Shown here in pieces: positions 1 through 6,656 of a DNA stretch of 6,882 nt. Origin of the DNA: Armatimonadota bacterium (GTDB lineage Bacteria; Sysuimicrobiota; Sysuimicrobiia; Sysuimicrobiales; JACQTN01); contig JACQTN010000173.1 of NCBI GenBank assembly GCA_016210785.1, positions 1 through 6,882 of the forward strand. Direction: 5' to 3'. The notes beneath the pieces were generated by a model. The model was given only the letters and a program-made list of their open reading frames with translations. It was not told the origin of the DNA and did no database searches. Each line of letters begins with the position of its first letter. Within the stretch, counting starts at the first letter, position 1. The translations under genes were made by a program, and so were the position numbers.

Positions 1-28
1 GGATATATTTTACCATAAATATGTATCC
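1..28. repeat. AT-rich imperfect inverted repeat at the left edge
   Basis: The arms GGATATATTT (1-10) and AAATATGTATCC (17-28) are complementary except for two extra bases in the right arm, around the six-base loop TACCAT. The inner part ATATTT/AAATAT is perfect. Only about a quarter of these bases are G or C, in a window that is otherwise strongly GC-rich. It lies about 70 bases beyond the stop codon of the DppC-like gene. It could be an operator for a neighbouring gene to the left, the end of an inserted element, or a weak 3' hairpin. No thymine tract beside a GC stem supports a classical terminator. The element touches the window edge and may be incomplete. Confidence 0.4.
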
Positions 29-95
29 AGAATCAGGCCGCCACCTGAACAGCTCACGCGTCCACCAGGTGCCTGCGATGTGTGAGAGGGAAAAT

Positions 96-1010
96 CTACT
101 CGCGGGAAGTGGGGCGCCGGCCCAGCGACCGCCCCCGCAGCCGCGGGTCGGCCAGGTCGCGCAGGCCGTCCCCCAGCAGGTTCAGCCCCAGCACCGTGAG
201 CATCAGCGCCACGCCGGGGATCACCGTGAGCCAGGGCGCGATCTGCATGAAGGTGCGGCCGCTGGTGATGATGTTGCCCCACGAGGGGATGTACGGGGGC
301 ACGCCGGCACCCAGGAAAGAGAGCGCCGCCTCCACCAGCACCGACTGGGCGAAGATGAAGGTCTCCTGCACGATGAGCGGCGACAGGCAGTTGGGCATGA
401 TGTGTCGCACGATGACGCGCCAATCGGCGCCGCCCAGGGCCCGCGCCGCCGCCACGAAGTCTATCTCCCGCGTCACCAGCACCATGCTGCGCACCACCCG
501 CGCCACGCGCGGGGCAAAGACGACGCTCAGCGCGATGATGACGTTGGAGAGCCGGGCACCGAGCGCGGCCATCAGGGCGATGGCCAGCAGGATGGTGGGA
601 AACGCCATGAGTCCGTCCAGCACCCGCATCAGCACCGCGTCCACGCGGTCGTAGTACCCCGACACCAGCCCCAGCGCCAGTCCCACCACCCCGGTGATCA
701 GCACCACCAAGCCGCCCACCGCCAGCGAGACGCGTGCGCCGAAGACGACCCGGCTGAAGACGTCGCGCCCCACGTCGTCGGTGCCGAAGAGGTACTCGGG
801 GGACGGCGGACGCAGCCGCTGCGGCACGTTGATCGCCAGCGGGTCGTAGGGCGCCAGCGCGGGAGCCAGCAGGCCGACCAGCAGCACGAACAGGACAATC
901 GCCCCGCCCACCGTGGCCGGCCGGCTGCGCAGCAGTACCCGCAGCGCCGACGGCATGGGCCGGCGCTCGAGCTCTGCCACCCTGCCGCCCGCCGCAATGA
1001 CGCGTCCCAT
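96..1010 (-). CDS. dppC: DppC-like ABC transporter permease (peptide/nickel family), second cassette
   Basis: This is a 304-residue inner-membrane permease that would form the translocation pore with the DppB-like protein encoded just upstream. The N-terminal OppC-type segment and first membrane helix lie near residues 30-53 (ending in the PYDP motif at 54-57). The conserved FGTDDVGRDVFSRV stretch lies at about 75-88, and further helices follow near 95-118, 133-155, 210-230 and 262-282. The EAA-type ATPase-docking loop spans about 186-211 (VAAARALGGAD...RHIMPN), and the family signature SFLGAGVPPYIPSWG follows. The end LADPRLRG is typical, followed by about ten extra basic/polar residues. The start ATG lies four bases after the stop of the DppB-like gene and has no clear ribosome-binding site, so translational coupling is likely. 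An internal ATG at 956 is a possible alternative start, also without a clear site. The gene symbol marks the family; the substrate is unknown. Confidence 0.93.
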   Translation of the reverse strand: MGRVIAAGGRVAELERRPMPSALRVLLRSRPATVGGAIVLFVLLVGLLAPALAPYDPLAINVPQRLRPPSPEYLFGTDDVGRDVFSRVVFGARVSLAVGGLVVLITGVVGLALGLVSGYYDRVDAVLMRVLDGLMAFPTILLAIALMAALGARLSNVIIALSVVFAPRVARVVRSMVLVTREIDFVAAARALGGADWRVIVRHIMPNCLSPLIVQETFIFAQSVLVEAALSFLGAGVPPYIPSWGNIITSGRTFMQIAPWLTVIPGVALMLTVLGLNLLGDGLRDLADPRLRGRSLGRRPTSRE

Positions 1011-1014
1011 GACG

Positions 1015-1959
1015 CTACACGTACTTCACACGGGGATCGAGATAGACGTAGAGAATGTCCACGGCCAGGTTCACCAGGACGTAGATCATGGCCAGGAACA
1101 GCAGCGCGCCCTGGATGAGCGGGTAATCCCGGCGCAGCACCGATGAGATCACCAGCCGACCCACGCCGGGCAGGGCGAAGACGGTCTCCGTGACCACCGC
1201 GCCGGCCAGCAGCGCCCCCACCGCCAGCCCGATGACGGTCACCGTGGGGATGAGCGCGTTGCGCAGCGCGTGGTGGAAGATCACCAGGCGCTCGCGGAGT
1301 CCCTTCGCCCGCGCCGTTCGCACGAAGTCCTGCCCCAGGACCTCCAGCATGCTGGAGCGCGTGATCCGCGCGATGAGCCCGGAGGCGCCCGACCCCAGGG
1401 TGATGGCCGGGAGGACCAGCGACTGCAGCGAGCGCAGGACGCCCTCCGCCAGCGGCGTGTACCCCGCCACGGGGAAGAGGCCGAGGTAGATGGAAAAGAG
1501 CAAGATGAGGTTAAGCCCCAGCCAGAAGTTGGGGATGGAGACCCCCGCCAGGGCGAACCCCATGCAGGCCTGGTCGACGATGGTGTTGTGGCGCACGGCC
1601 GCCCACACGCCGGTGGGGACGCCGATGGCCAGGGCGATGGCCAGGCTCATGCCGGTGAGCAGCATGGTGGGCTCCAGGCGCTCCACGATCGCCTGGATCA
1701 CCGGCCGGTCCAGGAAAATGGAGTACCCCAGGTCTCCCCGCAGGACGCGGCCGTACCAGCGGAGGAACTGCACCGGCAGCGGCAGGTCCAGCCCCATCTC
1801 GTGCCGAGCGCGCTCCACTTCGTCCGGCGCCGCATCCGGTCCCAGCATCACCGCCGCGGGGTCGCCGGGCGTCAGGTGGATGAGGAGGAACCCCACCGTG
1901 GCCACGATGAGGAGCACGGGCAGCAGGGCGATCACGCGCCGGATGACGTAGCTCAGCAT
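1015..1959 (-). CDS. dppB: DppB-like ABC transporter permease (peptide/nickel family), second cassette
   Basis: This 314-residue inner-membrane permease begins MLSYVIRRVIALLPVL, the usual DppB/OppB opening: a basic cluster and then helix 1 (about 9-29) ending at TPGD (30-33). The periplasmic segment carries RGDLGYS (74-80). Helices follow near 98-120, 134-158, 178-195, 235-257 and 282-304. The EAA-type ATPase-docking loop is at 213-234 (VRTARAKGL...HHALRNAL), followed by the family stretch GAVVTETVFALPGVGRL (253-269). It ends in LDPRVKYV, as is typical. The reading frame is open upstream to a GTG at 2007, but the ATG at 1959 gives the family's normal N terminus and aligns with the other DppB-like protein here. 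Only a weak purine run, GGGATCGCGGAG, precedes that ATG. The gene starts 112 bases after the binding-protein stop and is tightly linked to the DppC-like gene. Confidence 0.93.
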   Translation of the reverse strand: MLSYVIRRVIALLPVLLIVATVGFLLIHLTPGDPAAVMLGPDAAPDEVERARHEMGLDLPLPVQFLRWYGRVLRGDLGYSIFLDRPVIQAIVERLEPTMLLTGMSLAIALAIGVPTGVWAAVRHNTIVDQACMGFALAGVSIPNFWLGLNLILLFSIYLGLFPVAGYTPLAEGVLRSLQSLVLPAITLGSGASGLIARITRSSMLEVLGQDFVRTARAKGLRERLVIFHHALRNALIPTVTVIGLAVGALLAGAVVTETVFALPGVGRLVISSVLRRDYPLIQGALLFLAMIYVLVNLAVDILYVYLDPRVKYV

Positions 1960-2033
1960 CTCCGCGATCCCGCCGCAGCAGCCGGCCCGGGCCCGCGTCG
2001 CCTCCACCCGGCGGCCTCGACCGGACCGGCCAT

Positions 2034-2071
2034 CAGGCGCGCCGCCAGCACGACGTCGTGGCCCACGCCTG
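2034..2071 (-). other. Possible RNA hairpin directly after the binding-protein stop codon
   Basis: On the minus strand the stop TGA (2074-2072) is followed at once by CAGGCG (2071-2066), which is complementary to CGCCTG (2039-2034). Between these arms sits the perfect 12-bp palindrome CACGACGTCGTG (2049-2060), which can fold as CACG/CGTG around ACGT. No thymine run follows, so it does not look like a full terminator. Hairpins between a binding-protein gene and its permease genes are known in several ABC operons (for example malE-malF), where they protect the upstream message or reduce downstream expression. That role here is inference. Confidence 0.35.
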
Positions 2072-3628
2072 TCACTGCACCCACGCGTTGAGGAAGGCCA
2101 GCACCGGCGACCCGGTCACGCCCCTCAACTCCCGGCGCATGGCGTGCAGCACGAAGAAGTCGCCGAACTTGATGGTGACCGCATCCTCATAGAAGAGGCG
2201 CTGCGCCCGCTGCCACAGGTCTTTACGCACGCCCACCTCGGTGTGGCGGCTCATGAGCTTCAGAAACGCCGCCATATCGCGGCTCTCGTACCACCCCGGC
2301 CAGTTGGGCAATAGCGGCAGGACATTGACCACCGGGTCCACCAGCGGGGCCAGCTGGCCCGTGGTGAACAGGTCCCAGGCGTCGGCGCGGTTGCGGCGGG
2401 AGATCAGCGTGGCCCAGTCCACCAGGACCATCTCCATCTTGATCCCCGCGGCCTCGAGCTGGCTCTTCGCCACCAGGCTGGCCGTGTAGTAGGTGGTCCG
2501 CTCCGGCGAGGTCATCCACCGGACGGGCTGCCCCTGGTAGCCGGCTTCTCGCAGCAGCGTACGGGCGCGCTCCACGTTCTTCTGGTTGTACAGCTCCTTG
2601 CCCGCGTCGGTCCACATGTAGTGCTCTTTAGGCATCAGGCCGGGATCGAGCCGCCACAGCTCCTTCGGGCCGAACGCCGCGGACATCACCTTCTCCATGT
2701 CCAGCGCCGCCTGGATCGCCTGGCGCAGCTTCTTGTTGGTCAGCGGGCCCTGTATCTTGTTCATCTGTCCAATCAGCCACGACGCGCAGGGCACTACGAA
2801 TGCCACGATCTGCGGATACTGCCGCAGCCGGTTGTACTCGTCGGGCGGCACGGCGTGGGCAAAATGGTACTCGCCCTTCTGGATCCCGGCGATGCGCACC
2901 GCCGGGTCGGGGATGGGCAGGATCATGACGGTGTCGAAGTAGGCCTCGCGCTTGCCTGCCAGCCCGTCGCCCGGCTCCGACCGCGGCTTGTACTGCGCGA
3001 AGCGCTCCAGCTTGATGTGCCGATCGGGCAGGTGCTCCACCAGCCGGTAGGGCCCGGTGCCGATGATGCGGCGGGCGCGCCCTCGCCCCGCCTCCTCCGC
3101 CACTTCCTTGGGGTAGATCACCGCGGCCTGCCCGGGCAGCGCGAGATAGACCGTCACCAGAGCGTTGGGCTCCTTGAGGCGCATCTCCACCGTGTACTTG
3201 TCCTTGGCGCTCAGGCTGTCTACCAGCGCGAACAGCTCTCGCCCGTTGGCGCCGAGCCCACCCCACCGCCGGAGCGACGCCACCACGTCGTCGGCCACCA
3301 TCTCCCGGCCGTGGTGGAACATGATGCCCTGCCGCAGGGAGAAGGTGTAGACCTTGCGGTCGGCGGAGGTGGTGAAGCGCTCCACCAGGAGCGGCTGCGG
3401 GCGCAGCTTGCTGTCCAGCGCGAACAGTTGCTCCATGACGAAGCGGGAGATGTCGCTGGTCTGCGCCGCCGTGGTCCAGTGAGCATCCATGGTGGGCGGC
3501 TCGGCGTAGTGGGCGTATCTGAGGGTGCCGCCCCGGCGGCCCTGAGCCGCCGTGGGAGCCTGGGGTAGCAGGGTGACCACCAGCAGGACAGCCAGCAGCG
3601 CCACGGCTGCGGACATCGCACGATTCAT
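2072..3628 (-). CDS. Family-5 extracellular substrate-binding protein of a peptide-type ABC transporter
   Basis: This 518-residue protein has the normal length for SBP_bac_5 (DppA/OppA-like) binding proteins, which capture peptides, nickel chelates, opines or similar solutes outside the inner membrane. Residues 1-28 form a Sec signal peptide: a short basic start, a hydrophobic core at 7-21, and a cleavage site after TAA (26-28). No cysteine is present there, so it is probably not a lipoprotein. Family landmarks are GTLRYAHYAEPPTMD (34-48), TFSLRQGIMFHHG (95-107) with VADDVVASLRRW (111-122), IIGTGPYRLVEH (188-199), and LTNKKLRQAIQAALDMEKV (296-314). It ends near RGVTGSPVLAFLNAWVQ. The ATG at 3628 is preceded by GGGAGGG with nine bases of spacing. 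The gene lies 75 bases after the first DppC-like gene and 112 bases before the second DppB-like gene, so it could serve either permease pair. The ligand cannot be predicted. Confidence 0.95.
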   Translation of the reverse strand: MNRAMSAAVALLAVLLVVTLLPQAPTAAQGRRGGTLRYAHYAEPPTMDAHWTTAAQTSDISRFVMEQLFALDSKLRPQPLLVERFTTSADRKVYTFSLRQGIMFHHGREMVADDVVASLRRWGGLGANGRELFALVDSLSAKDKYTVEMRLKEPNALVTVYLALPGQAAVIYPKEVAEEAGRGRARRIIGTGPYRLVEHLPDRHIKLERFAQYKPRSEPGDGLAGKREAYFDTVMILPIPDPAVRIAGIQKGEYHFAHAVPPDEYNRLRQYPQIVAFVVPCASWLIGQMNKIQGPLTNKKLRQAIQAALDMEKVMSAAFGPKELWRLDPGLMPKEHYMWTDAGKELYNQKNVERARTLLREAGYQGQPVRWMTSPERTTYYTASLVAKSQLEAAGIKMEMVLVDWATLISRRNRADAWDLFTTGQLAPLVDPVVNVLPLLPNWPGWYESRDMAAFLKLMSRHTEVGVRKDLWQRAQRLFYEDAVTIKFGDFFVLHAMRRELRGVTGSPVLAFLNAWVQ

Positions 3629-3703
3629 CCGGACATCCCTCCCCAGTCACGTGAATCTGGCACAGCGTTCGGTCCCTCGCAGGCTGCATCAGCCCTCCGG
3701 CGG

Positions 3704-4597
3704 CTAGTGGCGCAGCCTGGGGTCCAGCACATCGCGCAGCCCATCACCAAGGAGGTTCAACCCAAGAATGGCCACAAAGATGGCCAGGCCGGGAAAGAAA
3801 GTCAACCAGGGCGCGTTCCAGATGTACGCCCGCCCGCGGCTGAGCATCGACCCCCAGCTGGGCGCCGGCGGCTGGGCACCCAGCCCCAGAAAGCTCAGGC
3901 TGGCCTCGGCCAGGATGGCGCCGGCCACGCCCAGCGTGGCGGCCACGATGATCGGCCCGAGGCTGTTGGGCAGGATATGCCGCAGCATGATGCGCAGGTC
4001 GCTGGCGCCGCCGGCGCGGGCCGCTTCCACGAAGTCCTTGGACCGGAGCGACAACGCCTCCCCCCGCACCAGGCGGCAGATGGTCGGCCACCCCACCACA
4101 CCCAGCGCGATGAAGACGTTGTACAGACTGGGTCCCAGCACGGCCATGATCGCCAGCGCAAACAGGAAGCTGGGGAACGCGAACATGATGTTGGTGAGCC
4201 CCGAGACGCCATCGTCCAGCGGACCCCGGTAGTACCCCGCCAGCAGGCCGAGCAGGGTGCCGATGGTGACCGCCGTGCTCTGCACTACCAGGCCCACGGT
4301 GAGGGAGATGCGGGACCCGAAGATGACGCGGCTCAGGATGTCCCGGCCCAGGTTGTCCGTGCCCAGCAAGAACCTGGAGCCAGGCGCCACCATAGAGTTG
4401 GCCAGATCGTTCTTGATGGGGTCGTAGGGGGATACCCACGGGGCAAACACGGCGATCGTTGCCAGGATTCCCACCGTGATGGCCCCCACCATGGCGCTGC
4501 GGTTGCGCTTCAAGCGCCGCCAGATCAACTGGCCCGGTGGGACAGCGAATACCACCGGTTGCACGGGCGCGACCGGCCGGGCCTCGACGGCTCTCAT
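3704..4597 (-). CDS. dppC: DppC-like ABC transporter permease (peptide/nickel family), first cassette
   Basis: This 297-residue inner-membrane permease carries the standard DppC architecture. A cytoplasmic tail of about 35 residues holds the basic cluster RRLKRNR (27-33), then helix 1 runs at about 37-55 to SPYDP (56-60). The conserved LLGTDNLGRDILSRVIFGSR lies at about 77-96, with helices near 97-121, 135-157, 213-232 and 266-286. The EAA-type ATPase-docking loop is at about 190-214 (VEAARAGGASD...RHILPN), followed by ASLSFLGLGAQPPAPSWG (232-249). It ends DPRLRH. The start ATG at 4597 lies 36 bases after the DppB-like stop, with the purine stretch GAGGATGAGAG in front. It resembles the other DppC-like protein in every signature but differs clearly elsewhere, so the two are old paralogues or separate acquisitions, not a recent tandem copy. 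The substrate is unknown. Confidence 0.94.
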   Translation of the reverse strand: MRAVEARPVAPVQPVVFAVPPGQLIWRRLKRNRSAMVGAITVGILATIAVFAPWVSPYDPIKNDLANSMVAPGSRFLLGTDNLGRDILSRVIFGSRISLTVGLVVQSTAVTIGTLLGLLAGYYRGPLDDGVSGLTNIMFAFPSFLFALAIMAVLGPSLYNVFIALGVVGWPTICRLVRGEALSLRSKDFVEAARAGGASDLRIMLRHILPNSLGPIIVAATLGVAGAILAEASLSFLGLGAQPPAPSWGSMLSRGRAYIWNAPWLTFFPGLAIFVAILGLNLLGDGLRDVLDPRLRH

Positions 4598-4633
4598 GGC
4601 GCTCTCATCCTCGGATGTCCGCCGTCTCCACGT

Positions 4634-5569
4634 TCAACCGTACCGGATGCGCGGGTCGAGCACGCCGTACGTCAGGTCCACCAGCAGATTCACGAGAATG
4701 AAGATCAGTGCGAAGAAGACCACGCACCCCAGCACCACCGGCAGGTCGCGCTGGCTGATCGCGTCCACGATCAGCTGGCCAATTCCCGGCCAGGAGAAGA
4801 CGGTCTCAGTGATGACCGCGCCGGCCATCAGGTTGCCCATCTGAACGCCGATGATGGTGACCACGGGGATGAGCGCGTTCCGCAGCGCGTGGCGCGAGAT
4901 GACGTCTGGCTCATTCACGCCCTTGGCGCGCGCCGTGCGCACGTAGTCCATGCTGATCACGTCCAGCATGGCTGAGCGCGTCATGCGGGCGATGCTCGCG
5001 GTGAGCGCCAGCCCCAGGGTCACCGACGGCAGCACCAGGTAGTTCAGCTCACCCTGGCCATAGCCCGAGGGCGGGAGCACCGGGAATTTCACGCCCACGA
5101 ACCACATGAGCATGAGGCCCAGCCAGAAGACGGGCATGGAGATGCCGAACAGCGCCACCACCATCCCCGCGGTGTCCACGAACGAACCCCGGTGGACGGC
5201 GGAGAAGACCCCGGTGCCGACGCCGATGGTGGTGGAGATGGCCACGGCGGCCAGCGCCAGTTTGGCCGTGGCCGGAAGGCGCTCGAGCACCGCCTTACGC
5301 ACGTCCTGGTTGGTGCGGTAGGAAAACCCCAGGTCGCCGCGGGCCACGTTCCAGAGGAAGCGCCCGTACTGGACGTACAGCGGGTCGTCCAGCCCCCACT
5401 TCTTCCGGATCGCCTTGACCACCTCGGGCTGGATCGTGGCCAGTTGCGGGTCCACGAAGATCAGCGTGGCGTCCCCGGGGACCAGGTACATGAGGACAAA
5501 GGTGATGAGGGTAATGCCCACGAAAACGGGCACCGCGAGGATGAGGCGGCGGATCGCGTAGATCAGCAT
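4634..5569 (-). CDS. dppB: DppB-like ABC transporter permease (peptide/nickel family), first cassette
   Basis: This 311-residue inner-membrane permease begins MLIYAIRRLILAVPVF, with helix 1 (about 9-30) ending at VPGD (30-33). ARGDLGFSYRTNQ (76-88) is the usual motif before helix 2. Helices follow near 101-124, 133-158, 175-195, 233-255 and 277-300. The EAA-type ATPase-docking loop spans 210-231 (VRTARAKGVNE...RHALRNAL), then AGAVITETVFSWPGIGQL (249-266). It ends LDPRIRYG. The start at 5569 is supported by GGCGAGGTG about seven bases upstream and by agreement with the family N terminus. It pairs with the DppC-like gene 36 bases downstream. Upstream, where an intact binding-protein gene would be expected, only the 3' end of such a gene remains, so this permease pair may depend on the binding protein encoded at 2072-3628 or on one elsewhere. 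Confidence 0.94.
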   Translation of the reverse strand: MLIYAIRRLILAVPVFVGITLITFVLMYLVPGDATLIFVDPQLATIQPEVVKAIRKKWGLDDPLYVQYGRFLWNVARGDLGFSYRTNQDVRKAVLERLPATAKLALAAVAISTTIGVGTGVFSAVHRGSFVDTAGMVVALFGISMPVFWLGLMLMWFVGVKFPVLPPSGYGQGELNYLVLPSVTLGLALTASIARMTRSAMLDVISMDYVRTARAKGVNEPDVISRHALRNALIPVVTIIGVQMGNLMAGAVITETVFSWPGIGQLIVDAISQRDLPVVLGCVVFFALIFILVNLLVDLTYGVLDPRIRYG

Positions 5570-5659
5570 CGCCGGACACCTCGCCGCGTGCGCCCCCGGA
5601 TCTCACGCGAGGACCGCAGGCCCGTATCCCGCGGCTCCCGGTGCTCCCTCACGCGCCCC

Positions 5660-5761
5660 CTACCGCCGCTTGGGAGGCGTGGTGAACCAGGTCTCCTCCA
5701 GACGCTGGAAGTCGATGTCGGTGTGGTAGTCGTAGCCTTTGACAGTCTTATCGTGGCCCAT
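5660..5761 (-). pseudogene. C-terminal remnant of a family-5 substrate-binding protein gene
   Basis: The frame reads MGHDKTVKGYDYHT (1-14) and then DIDFQRLEETWF (15-26), ending after PPKRR. A basic residue, VKGY and then an aromatic/RLE-x-x-W ending is the normal tail of SBP_bac_5 proteins, and it lines up with RRELRGVTG...LNAWVQ of the complete binding protein in this window. It lies 90 bases before the DppB-like gene, exactly where the binding-protein gene of an A-B-C cassette belongs. The rest of the gene, roughly 480 codons, is absent. Upstream in the same frame is non-matching sequence and a stop at 5826-5828, and the other two frames show no binding-protein features. The ATG at 5761 has no good ribosome-binding site, so a 33-residue product is unlikely. 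The tail differs from that of the complete protein, so it comes from a different binding protein and is not a copy. Confidence 0.72.
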
Positions 5762-5780
5762 GCTTCCCGAGCCGCGCGGC

Positions 5781-5820
5781 GAAGAAACCCCGGGTCCGAC
5801 GGTGAGCCGGAAGCCCGGGG
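5781..5820 (-). terminator. Probable rho-independent terminator of the nucleotidyltransferase gene
   Basis: CCCCGGG (5814-5820 read on the minus strand) pairs with its perfect complement at 5788-5794. The stem continues for four more pairs (TCCG/CGGA) after a two-base bulge, leaving a nine-base loop. On the minus strand the stem is followed by TTTCTTC (5787-5781), a short, imperfect thymine tract. It lies about 60 bases after the nucleotidyltransferase stop codon. On the plus strand no thymine tract follows, so it is directional. Termination would isolate the transporter genes downstream from nucleotidyltransferase transcription. Confidence 0.5.
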
Positions 5821-5823
5821 CGT

Positions 5824-5853
5824 CTTATGGGTACTGCCCAGACCCTGCGACAA
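5824..5853 (-). promoter_or_regulatory. Weak sigma70-like promoter candidate facing the transporter genes
   Basis: On the minus strand TTGTCG (5853-5848) and CATAAG (5829-5824) are separated by 18 bases. Each matches four of six consensus positions. It would start transcription inside or just before the hairpin at 5788-5820 and run into the binding-protein remnant and the permease genes. It is the only promoter-like pair noticed in the 5570-5882 interval, but such matches arise by chance and the overlap with a terminator-like stem weakens it. Confidence 0.2.
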
Positions 5854-5882
5854 GCGCCATCAGCGTTCGGCGCCCCTCCGGG

Positions 5883-6641
5883 CTACTCCTGCTCCCCCCG
5901 GTACAGGCCGCGGGCCTCGATGAAAACCGCGATTTCCTCCGGCACCAGGTCCGCGATGGACTCCCCCCGCGCCACGCGCCACCGGACCTCCGTGGCGGAG
6001 ATCCGCGCGTGCCAGGCGTCGAGGGGCACGTAATCCACGCCGTCCGCGAACGCCCGGTTCTCGGGGCGGGACAGCAGGGCCCGCACCTCCGCCTCCCCGG
6101 GGCTGCCGCGGTTGGCCGCCAGCACCCGGCTCGTGGCGAAGAGGCGCCCGAGGTCGGCGTCGCGGTCGGCGTAATACCTGGGGTCAAACAGGCGCACCAG
6201 GGTGTCATACCCCATGACAAACCACCGCGCCGTCTGTGCGGGGTAGCAGGGGCGCAGAGCCGCCGCCTTGTCCACGAACCGGCCGTGGCTGCACAGGGCC
6301 ACCGAGCACTCCGTCCGGCGTTCCGCATAGGTCAGGAGCATCTCGACGCGCAGGACCAGGTCGTCGATACCGGTGGACTTGTCCACGTTGACCCGGGTCA
6401 GCAGGAGCATCACCTCGTCCAGTCCGCACCGCTCGCGGGCCAGCGCGACCAGGCGGGCGTGCGCCGCCGTGAGGGGGTCGAAGGAGGCCGAGAGCACGCC
6501 CAGCCGGCCTCCGGCCGCGCCCGCCCGGGGCTCGGCGGCGCCTGAGATTCCGCCCGGCGCCCGGCGCACGAAGAGGGCGCGGGGCGGCCCCGCAGGGTCC
6601 AGCGATTCGATGATCTGCCGGAGCACGGCCGGATCGATCAT
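5883..6641 (-). CDS. NadD-like nucleotidyltransferase (nicotinate/NMN adenylyltransferase superfamily)
   Basis: This 252-residue cytoplasmic protein belongs to the HxGH/TxGH nucleotidyltransferases, which join a nucleotide triphosphate to a phosphorylated partner; NAD synthesis is the most likely role. The active-site motif is SASFDPLTAAH (51-61), where T58 and H61 fill the T/HxGH positions and alanine replaces the usual glycine. NVDKS (85-89) follows, then FVMGYDTLVRLFDPRYY (141-157), matching the substrate-site strand of NadD-type enzymes. The C-terminal ISATEVR (214-220) matches the (S/T)xTxxR phosphate-binding motif, then RVARGESIADLVPEEIAVFI. About 45 residues precede the motif, more than in ordinary NadD, which begins almost directly with it. 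The SxFDPLTxAH and GYDTLVRLFDP forms recall fungal POF1-type and related cytidylyltransferase-like NMN adenylyltransferases more than classical bacterial NadD; that comparison is from memory. The frame opens at GTG 6653, but ATG 6641 has GGAGG at a normal distance and is preferred. Confidence 0.8.
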   Translation of the reverse strand: MIDPAVLRQIIESLDPAGPPRALFVRRAPGGISGAAEPRAGAAGGRLGVLSASFDPLTAAHARLVALARERCGLDEVMLLLTRVNVDKSTGIDDLVLRVEMLLTYAERRTECSVALCSHGRFVDKAAALRPCYPAQTARWFVMGYDTLVRLFDPRYYADRDADLGRLFATSRVLAANRGSPGEAEVRALLSRPENRAFADGVDYVPLDAWHARISATEVRWRVARGESIADLVPEEIAVFIEARGLYRGEQE

Positions 6642-6646
6642 GGCGG

Positions 6647-6651
6647 CCTCC
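6647..6651 (-). promoter_or_regulatory. Ribosome-binding site that sets the nucleotidyltransferase start
   Basis: GGAGG on the minus strand ends five bases before the ATG at 6641. The alternative GTG at 6653 overlaps this site (its final G is the first base of GGAGG) and has only the G run of the promoter region in front, so the ATG is the better start. Confidence 0.6.
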
Positions 6652-6656
6652 ACCCC

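Noticed and set aside
42..71. CACCTG/CAGGTG arms downstream of the second DppC-like gene, considered as a terminator.
   Set aside because: The stem is six pairs with an 18-base loop and no thymine run on the minus strand.
21..1118. A long plus-strand open frame opposite the second DppC/DppB-like genes; a similar one lies at 3707-4975.
   Set aside because: Their translations are rich in histidine, glutamine, arginine and glycine with no domain, and lie opposite well-supported permease genes; they are antisense shadows of GC-rich codons.
1960..2007. A longer start (GTG at 2007) for the second DppB-like permease.
   Set aside because: The extra 16 residues (MEATRARAGCCGGIAE) are not like a DppB N terminus, whereas the ATG at 1959 gives the standard MLxYxIRR opening shared with the other DppB-like protein here.
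1960..2071. A frame after the binding-protein stop that reads somewhat protein-like (GHDVVLAARLMAGPVEAAG).
   Set aside because: It is very short, has no ribosome-binding site, turns into arginine/alanine-rich translation and matches no family I recognise; chance coding in GC-rich DNA explains it.
3682..3694. A small perfect hairpin GGCTG-CAT-CAGCC just after the first DppC-like stop codon.
   Set aside because: Only five pairs with no thymine tract; too small to claim as a terminator or regulatory element.
5602..5655. CTCACGCG found at 5602-5609, 5648-5655 and again at 53-60, considered as a repeat family.
   Set aside because: An eight-base GC-rich word recurring three times in nearly 7 kb is not convincing, and the copies share no flanking sequence.
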